From the NCBI GenBank assembly GCA_022376465.1, contig JACDTU010000006.1, positions 62,001 through 126,000 of the forward strand: a stretch of DNA of 64,000 bases. Reading direction: 5' to 3'. A model generated the notes under the pieces. The model was not told where the DNA came from and did not search any database. It saw nothing but the letters and a program-made list of their open reading frames with translations. Position numbers and translations under genes: made by a program. Position 1 is the first letter of the stretch. The number at the start of each line of letters is the position of its first letter. The DNA comes from Cubamyces lactineus. Its lineage: Eukaryota; Basidiomycota; Agaricomycetes; Polyporales; Polyporaceae. Below are positions 56,363 through 64,000 of this stretch, piece after piece.

Positions 56363-59300
56363 TAGTCCTGGCTTGGCATTGGCGAGGCTCGCGAGGTGTT
56401 CTCTTCGGAACCCAACGAGGCTGTCGGCAATTGCAATGATTGCTGTTGTTCTTGCCTTGACTGGGAAGAGCGCATGGTTGTGTGCTTCTCGAGTCACTTG
56501 ACAGGAAAGTGGCATGTGCTTTGTATCAGCTAATGCAAGTATTTCCTCGTGGCCGTTTTTGCTCTGTACGTCGACGGAGACAACATACAGCGGACTCGTG
56601 ACTGACCTGGATTGAGAGGTCGAGACTCGATTGCAAATATAGAACGCGCCGTGGACGGGTGAACGACATATGGTCGTTGAAGGTTCGGATAAGGCAGCGC
56701 CATCAGATGCCGGCGGAAGATGTAGAATACAGAAAATCCGGTGTCGTGGGATGCTTCTATACCACCGGCGGATGGCGACTGAGAGCATAGACGCCCAGTA
56801 TTGATGGATATGCATAGGCGCTGACAGCACATCGCATGGTTACATCCGTGAATCGTCGGTGCCGAGGGTTGGCATACCGTCCAAATGTACAGTACCTGAG
56901 CCTACCCGCTCCAGCTTCTGTACATTAGGGAGCCTGAAGGGAGATGGAACTGCTGAGCAGCGGCACGTCTCCTCGGAGGCGGCAAGTAGAGAGATGATTA
57001 CGCCACGCTGCGAAGGGCCGCTTCTGGTCATCTGCTACAATTGACCGATAAGACTGCTGCTTCTCAGGGTGAAGATATCGCCATAAGGGACAACACATAC
57101 CTGTACTGACGTCAGATCATCTTCCTGAACCATCGCGAACAAGTGCTCGAAAATGCCAGCTGAAATTCGTCACGACTGTGCGTCGTTGCGTGGGTATGCC
57201 GTATGTGGCCATGCAACAATCAAAGCTATGAGATACCGTGGCTGACAGCTCACCGTCATGTTAGGGAGTGGCATGCGGTCGCAGGGATTGATGTATGGTG
57301 CCGATCTGTGGTATGACCGATGCCGACTGGCAATGTGGACGATGCCGGCCACTTGCAGTGTCTAGAAGGTTTGCGAACGCCTGTGAGCGACAACAGCGAC
57401 ATGAGTCTGAGTGATGATGCTGCACCATAGCGTAATCTCCTACCTGTACCGACCGGAATACGTTCGTACGGAACACAATCAGTGGACTCGGCCGGACGAG
57501 TACCTTTCACAGAAGCTGCAACATGTGGTGTCGTTGATACAGCTGTCAAAGCATCGCCGATCTAGAGGTGATGAGCATGCGGGATAGATGACCTACACGC
57601 AAAACGACTGTCAACGTCTGCCCAGCTCCGACTCACTGCTGCGAGTGCAACGTACCGGCTGACCAGAAACCAGAATTGCACTAAACGTCGAGCGGAGCTC
57701 AGTGCAAAGTAGATGGGCAGAGTCATCATGTAATCCTGTAGCCTTGCCGCATGCGCTCAGCGTTGTGATGATATGGATTGACGACAGTTCTCAAGCGCCG
57801 TGCACAACCCGGTCGCTCTGGCGTGTGCTGATAAATGACTATATCGTCATGAGTCGGACATCTGTGATCAGTCAAGCCCGATGCACGTACCTATGGTCCT
57901 CTGGTCTCGTCCTTTGTGATGTTTGGCGTCAGATGCCGTCAACCTCATGCGACGTCCCAATCAGTTATGTGTTCGTTGCAGAATGTTCGTAACAGCGTGG
58001 TTACACGCGCCCCTATTTCAATACAGCTTTTTGGCTGTTTTTATTGATGAACCTAGATAGAGGAAGCAGGTGACCGCTGTGTATAGGGCCACTGTCTGCT
58101 CAGTGCTCAGCGACAAAGTCAGAAGAAAGAGTGGCCAACTCCCGAAAGCGCCCGGCGGGCAGAGTCCTCTTGCGGAAGATCCCGCTGTGTACACTTGTTT
58201 GGTTCTGTACCAGATGCCGCCACAGGCCGCCTTCGCCGCCGCGCGTGGTCACCGGTTCACCCTCCTTCCACCATCATCAGCTCGCAGTCAGATATGCTGA
58301 ATAGATACGTAGAAAATACGTGAAGATGCCCTCATCCTCAGAAACAGGGATCCTCACTTGGCTTCTTCAGCGCTTTACATGACACCTAGGTGCTACGGTC
58401 TTAGCTCGAACCGTACCACCTATATGGAGCGGCCTCGCCCGGGCTCTGCCTACCTCTTGATGCTGGTGGACTCGGTGATATCTCCGGACTTACCAACAAC
58501 TCTCTGAGCTATACTTCTTCTTGGCATATATGCTTCTGGCGTAACATCTACATGTCTTGCGGTCGTGTGCCCGGCGTCAGCTTCCACTGGGGGTTGTGCA
58601 TGAGTTGCCAATAGAAATGCCGCAGCGGAGATTGTACACGTGTGCGGTCTATTCGCAATGATAGGCAACCGCACCGTCTTCCAAACAATCAGCTCTTTTC
58701 CTTCTTCGTTGCGAAATATCTGCGAGGTTCTTGCGACCGGGTCGTGTGCCGAGGAGCCCAAAGAATGTCGCTCTTTGTACAGCACTGTCAACAACAGGTT
58801 GCTGCGTGGACTTCACTTAACTGACTAATTACGGACCTTTGGCATATGGTCACGTTGCTATCAAAATATCCGTCGTATCAGGCCAAGGTCAACATCGATT
58901 TTACTTTCGAGCACGCCGCACCTCGCCCTCGTCGGACCGTGCACACCCCGACATTAACAGTGAGTTAGAAGTTCTACGTCAATGGACTGAATAGAACGTC
59001 TGAAACTCCTACGTGATCTGCGCAGCCGCATTCGTCGCCAGAGACATCTTCGTAATCAGCGCAGTGGACAGACGACTTCCCCTTATGATCAGCTCTTGTC
59101 CTTGGAGGTCTACTACTCCGCCGTATACTATACAACGATATACACCAAACGTCTAGGTCGGACCTGCGAAAACGACGATCACCTTCTTCTATGTGGATGT
59201 CAGCCTCCTGCTCGCCGATGGCCTGAGTCGCTCGCGCTTCCTTGTCAGGAAAGGGAACGGGCTATCCCAATGAAGGTAGAGTTGTCTTTGAAAGCGTCGA

Positions 59301-59510
59301 ATCGCGCCATCAGTCGCGCAGCTCAGCGAGACGATGAGCTGAATGCGGAACGTGTTCCTCATCGGTAGCCAACGGGAATTATGGCGCATCCCGAACTCTC
59401 TCACTTCTCTCCTGCTCTCTTTGTACGTAGCATTACAGTCTGTTGTGCATCGCTACACGGAGACCGAGCCGTACTGTGAACGCACTTGTAATCGCCGCCT
59501 AGAGGATAGG
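56363..59510. other. gene-poor stretch, nothing recognised
   Basis: About 3.1 kb with only short frames on both strands. I looked for splice-joined frames, transposon ends and tRNA arms and found none I can support. It may hold lineage-specific or non-coding genes that cannot be read by eye. Confidence 0.4.
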
Positions 59511-59517
59511 TATAAAG
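59511..59517 (+). promoter_or_regulatory. TATA box of the SMP-type gene
   Basis: TATAAAG about 100 bp upstream of the ATG at 59616, followed by a CT-rich leader typical of strongly expressed fungal genes. Confidence 0.65.
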
Positions 59518-59615
59518 GCTGCGTGCCGTCGTCGGTCTCCACCAGGCCTCGCAGACTCTCGCTCTCACCAACCCAAGCTACCTCTCACCTTTTTCGTCTC
59601 ACAACACCGATCACA

Positions 59616-59945
59616 ATGCCGGCTAAAGGAGCTCGTGGTGGTGCTGGTGAGTTAAACACCCTCACTATACCACCCACATCGATAGGTCCTCTGACAACCC
59701 ACGTTCGTTGCCAGCCAGCGCCAACAAGACGACCCCCTCCGACGCTTCGCGCATCCAGTCCACGCAGGTGCGTCAATAACAACGGTTCCTGTCACGAATG
59801 ATACTTCAGCTCAGCTTGAGTACAGGCCAAGGCTGGAAAGGAAACCGGCAAGGACTCTTTCCCCGCCCGTGCCCAGAGCGCCGCTACCCGCAACGCGAGC
59901 GGTACACCCGCGAAGAGCAGCGGCTCCAAAGCTCCTAAGGCCTAG
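59616..59945 (+). CDS. small SMP-domain-like protein, 67 residues
   Basis: Three exons (59616-59646, 59715-59767, 59826-59945) with two GT-AG introns of 68 and 58 bp give a 67-residue protein starting MPAKGARGGA. The central part KTTPSDASRIQSTQAKAG, then FPARAQSAATRN, resembles short fungal SMP (seed maturation protein)-like proteins with S-D-A-S-R-I-Q-S-x-Q-A and A-R-A-Q-S motifs. These are hydrophilic, probably disordered, and often linked with stress or abundant in spores. A TATA box and CT-rich leader support a real, well-expressed gene. The role is an inference from family resemblance. Confidence 0.8.
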
Positions 59946-60286
59946 ACGTGACCAGCGGACGTTGTACGAGTAGCAGGAAGTCAAGTGGGAACGGCTGCGC
60001 GTAGAAGTGACTTGGCTCGTCGGATTGTATCGCCTCTCAGATTGGATAGAGGGAAACTGCACCGTTGCAGGACATCGCCACGCTCGCGAGTGCCCATTCA
60101 GACGTCCATCCCTCGGGAACTCTCAAGAATAAGCAGGATCATGGCGCCTCGAGCTACTGCCGCACACAACGTTCACACAAGCCATGTTCATTGGGAGATA
60201 TAGTACAAAGGCAAAGGCATTCAGATCACAGAGCACGCTCAACTTCAGCAGTCACGTTTAAGAGGAATGTGGGGATCGCGAACTTG
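59946..60286. other. intergenic between convergent genes
   Basis: About 340 bp between the SMP-type gene and the 3' end of the ankyrin gene; no gene recognised. Confidence 0.5.
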
Positions 60287-63200
60287 TCAGAGGTTGTCGG
60301 GGTCAAACACAGACAACAAGGCGCAAGAGGCAGACCACCAGTACTGGATGGCGCAACGCCGCTTCATCTTCTCGATCTTATCATCAGCGACTTCCGCCTC
60401 CATGTCATCGTCCTTCCCTTTCTCTTGCCTGCGCTCGCGAGTCACACGTTCCAGGCCATTCCGAACGGAGCGATGGACGTCGATGAGATGGACCAGCGCT
60501 CGCCTGCCGCGCCGTGTAGAAATCGCTGCGGAGACGCACGCGTAGGTCTTTTCGGCGTCGTTGACGTCCGTTTTGGCTGGTTTCTCCTCCACAGTCTCAA
60601 CTTCAGGACGGTCACGCGCCTCGGTGTCCATCTTGTCTGCGAACGCGACGAGTTCCGTAGCGAGTTTGGTTCCCTTCCGGAGGCGGCCGTTGTCTGAAAG
60701 GCGATTGATCATGTCCTTCAGGAGCACGACCTCCTCCTGAGAGGTAAAGCGGCGACCGGTATAGGAGCGTAGATTACCGGATAACGTCTCGACGCTTATC
60801 GCGGTACCCCATCTTTGGGAGGACGTCTTCGACTGTAGCCAGCACTGAATTGATAGCTCCAGAGGGGTGTTGCCCACACCGTCTTCCATGTAGAGCGCAT
60901 CGTCAGGGCCAGCATCTGCTACGTGTTGCACGATTCGCGCATGGCCACTCCGAATGGCAGCATGTAGAGGGGTCGATCCATTCTGGTCGCGCATCGTGAA
61001 CGCAGGTGCTCTCGTACGGAGTAAGATAGGGATGGCGAGCAGATTGTTTCTCTTCACGGCTAAGTGGAGGGGCTGAAGAATGTCTCGATTAGAGAGGGAA
61101 TTGCGCTACGGAAATGATATATACGTACTGTATGGAGGGCCCCCTTGGACTGCTGGATTAACAGACGCGCGGATACGTCTTCCGGTAACTTCGACAGGAT
61201 GTGCTCGAGAAGGGTGAGGTGTTTGTCCGCGCCGGTGCTTGCTAAGCAGTGGAAGATATTCCATCTACGACAGTCGGGAGGTGTTGTCAGGAAAGATCAC
61301 ATCAGGACGCACAATACACATACCCTCGCATATCAGTATCCGTGGGAGACACTCCCTTGGACAACAGGTAGTCGAACATCGCTGGCGAGCATCCTGCATT
61401 CACGGCGACGAAGATATTGTTCATGCCCGCGTAGTGGACCCTGCGCCCATGACAATGCGTTAGCATAGTGTTCGCTGAAGGTAAGTGGACAGAGTGCAGA
61501 AACTGACCTAGCCATAAGCGCGTTCTGCATCTCCGCCGGCCGTATTGTTAGCAACATCTCGAGGACATCGATGCGATCGCCCATCACGGCACCAGTGATG
61601 ACGGTCTCGTTGAGTTCGTCCGGGGCCCAACCCAGTCTCTGTGGAATCTGGCTGCGATTGCGGCGGAGAGCCTGAGCTCGCTCGTTACTGTGGGTAGATA
61701 CGTAGTAGTCATAGGCGGAAATCGGCCGCTCCGTAGCAAGATACTCGATGATGCTAACGGCCCCGTCGTGTGCTGCCTTCCAAAGTAGAGGAGGGTCCAA
61801 TCGTTCGGAGAGCTCGGGTGCGTTAGGATCGCCTTTCTGTGCCAGATCCTTACGCTTCTTGCCATGCACGTTGAGGCCGAGGTAGGTCTTAGGCGGCAGG
61901 ATCTTCGGTGTCGCACCTGAAGCGTCAACTGCCTCCTCTTCATGTAGCTTGGGTAGGTCGATACCAGTGCCCGTGCGGCGGATGACCTCGTCGAGCATTG
62001 TGGTTCTGTCGTATTTGATGATCCAATCGAATACCTGGTCGGGTAGATCGTGCGAGGTCGGAAGAGCCTTGTAGAGATCGGCAATCTGCACGAAACTCTC
62101 GAAGTCGTCATCCATGATCGCCTTGAACAGGGGTGGCCCAGCGACCTCCTTCTTTGTCTTTGGGCACACAAAGCCATCGACGAAGTTCAGCATCTTGGAA
62201 GGTGGCGTATCGGTCTGCACTTGAGACGGACGCCGGGCGATGTCGATGAAGCTGAAGGGTTTGCGCTCGTCGTCGTCGTCCATCTCTTCGTCGCTGTCGG
62301 ATTCCGAACCTCCCTCTGAATCGTCGTCCTCTGTCGCGAGATTTAGGAGCATACTGGCTAAATATGAGTGTCGAGGCTTACCAAGCGCCAAGTTCTTCGA
62401 GACGACAAACTTTGTCGGTTTATCATCAGGCGCCTTGTACTGAGCAACAGCGATCGCCAGGATGAGGCGCGCTGCGTCCCAGTGGCGATTATACAACGCC
62501 AATGCAAGCGGAGTCAACCCTAGAGTTCTAGTCAGTACGAGGCAAACACTAACGGTTTGTATGGCAGTCAAATTACATACCACCATGCGAGCCGAATCGA
62601 CAGGCGATCTGAAGGAGCTTGTTATCCGACTTAGCCTTGCCATCCTTAGGCAAGCAAAGCTCTTCAATCTTGCCCTTGTTGCCTGAGTAGCACGCATCGA
62701 AGAGCTCGTCGTAGAGGCTGACGAGATGCGCGGGCACCTCTTCGTTGCCGAAGGTCCCGGACATCTTGAAGTACGAATGAGGCGACCGCCGGTACCCAAG
62801 GCTGTACATGGCCGACCTGTAGTACGACCTCGAGGGTTTGCCGCCCTCGCTATCAGGATAGAGTTCCTGCCAGGTTTTCGCGCCCTTGGAAACAAGTAAT
62901 TCCTCCGCCGCTCGGAAGTACTCGACGACTTGAAGGAGCTTTCGGCTGCGCTCAGCGTATTCATCCTGGCTCGACTTGTACCCAGCCTTCATCTCCGCGA
63001 GCTTGAGCATGTACTGGCCTCGAGCGCCTTTCCATCCAGGAAGAGCTGCGATCTTGCGATAGGCCGTCACATCGTGTTCGTCGTCGGCGCGAGAGAGAAG
63101 GGTAGTTGCGTCCTCCCGAAGCGCGGGTATGACGCCGCGGACATAGTCAAGGATGGTCATGTGCGTCTCGCTACCATCCCAATTGGAGTCCCTGTTGCCG

Positions 63201-64000
63201 ATGTTGTACTCCGCCCCGATGTTCACCAAGAGGCCGGCTACATCATCGACTTGCGCGAGAGCGACCTCGACCGGATGCATGATCATACTTTTCCAAGTGG
63301 CATTCCACTGGTTCCATTTATCCTTCCTGCAAATGCAAGTTTTGCTAAGTAGCTGCCGAGAAAGGATAGCTCAAGAGTAGCACTTGCCTGAGTTCGCACG
63401 CGCGGCTCCAATCCTCTTCAGTATACACATACTTCGCGCCGTACGCGAGTAGGACTGCAAGAGTGCTGGGGCTGCTGCTACCAATCGCAGAGACTACAGG
63501 GAATATAGTCTCGGTATTGCTCCCAACACGTGGAGCGTCAAGAACGGCCTTGGCGTTGGGGTCATAGCGCAGGAAAGTGTCGACAAGGGCAGGTTTCCGC
63601 GCATATACGATCCGATGGAAGACAGTGAAGAGGTCATCGTCAGCCTCAGAGGAGACAGCACCGTGGGAGAACAGCCTCTTTGCCACTTCGCAAGCAGTGT
63701 CGATGTCACGAATAAACAGAGTGAGGGTAAGCGGATGGAAGTACGTCACTCTGCGATTGTCTGGTGTGATGACAAGTTTCGGGTCGGCACCAGCGGCGAG
63801 CAGTTGGTCGAGGGCAGAAAGCGAAGCAAATGCGACTGCGTAGTGGTGAGGGGTGAACGCATAGTCCCAGTCAGGAAGATTGACGTCGAACACGTCTGAC
63901 ACGTCCTTGTCGTCTTCTGGAATCTGGGCGGTGTCTGGCTTCTGGCTCTTGTCGTCCCTAGCTTTCTTGCGCCGGCGCTCGCCGTCCTCGGAGGACCAGT
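60287..64000 (-). CDS. large ankyrin-repeat protein (5' end beyond window)
   Basis: Minus-strand multi-exon gene ending at 60287; the frame is still open at the right edge (basic GERRRRKKARDDK and acidic segment), so the N-terminus is missing. Ankyrin-type units are visible: FTPHHYAVAFASLSALDQLL, GLTPLALALYNRHWDAARLI and NGSTPLHAAIRSGHARIVQH, plus PLLWKAAHDGAVSIIEYLA. An acidic run (about 62330-62265, DDDSEGGSESDSDEEMDDDD) and a charged helical tail (EAEVADDKIEKMKRRCAIQY) are present. Ankyrin repeats bind protein partners; no catalytic domain is seen in the visible part. Role unknown. Confidence 0.82.

Noticed and set aside
1..64000. CRISPR arrays, rRNA, operons, ribosome binding sites
   Set aside because: Not expected in fungal nuclear DNA and no regularly spaced repeats or rRNA-like stretches were seen.

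Overview
The window looks like nuclear DNA of a filamentous basidiomycete, most likely an Agaricomycete of polypore type. The evidence is many short (about 45-70 bp) GT-AG introns, families expanded in mushrooms (FunK1 kinases, HSPA12-like Hsp70 ATPases, F-box/LRR proteins, glutamic peptidases of family G1, a PriB-like Zn2Cys6 factor), and no bacterial or organellar signals. I had no search tools, so family calls rest on motifs read by eye and splice structures on hand-joined exons.

Layout. 0.2-3.0 kb: a minus-strand gene of about ten exons ending in a 2OG-Fe(II) dioxygenase fold of TET/JBP type. 3.6-7.5 kb: a decayed Zn2Cys6 transcription factor, frameshifted and cut off inside its regulatory domain. 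8.4-20.7 kb: an alternating block of coiled-coil gene (+), Hsp70-like gene (-), coiled-coil (+), Hsp70-like (-), coiled-coil (+). Each Hsp70-like gene is divergent from the next coiled-coil gene, which makes a duplicated two-gene module. A decayed G1 peptidase fragment on the opposite strand lies inside this block. 21.6-28.2 kb: a single-pass membrane protein and a PARP catalytic domain fused to a UBE2Q-type UBC domain. 29.0-31.4 kb: a FunK1 kinase.

32.1-56.2 kb: seven full-length, four-exon, secreted G1 (eqolisin) peptidase genes, all on the minus strand. They are interleaved with two intact F-box genes and the debris of duplications. One G1/F-box unit was duplicated and the copies lost opposite halves: copy one kept the peptidase and a broken F-box gene, copy two kept the F-box gene and only 43-46 bp of the peptidase. 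A 351-bp element with terminal inverted repeats sits in copy two, and copy one shows the empty site. The last three peptidase genes share a palindrome of fixed spacing 25 bp upstream of their TATA box.

56.2-64.0 kb: a gene-poor stretch, a tiny two-intron SMP-type protein gene with a clear TATA box, and the 3' part of a large ankyrin-repeat gene that runs off the right edge.

Functionally the window combines secreted acid proteolysis (G1 array), ubiquitin/ADP-ribose signalling (F-box, PARP-UBC), kinase and chaperone-like ATPase families. The most system-like feature is the repeated Hsp70-like/coiled-coil divergent pair.
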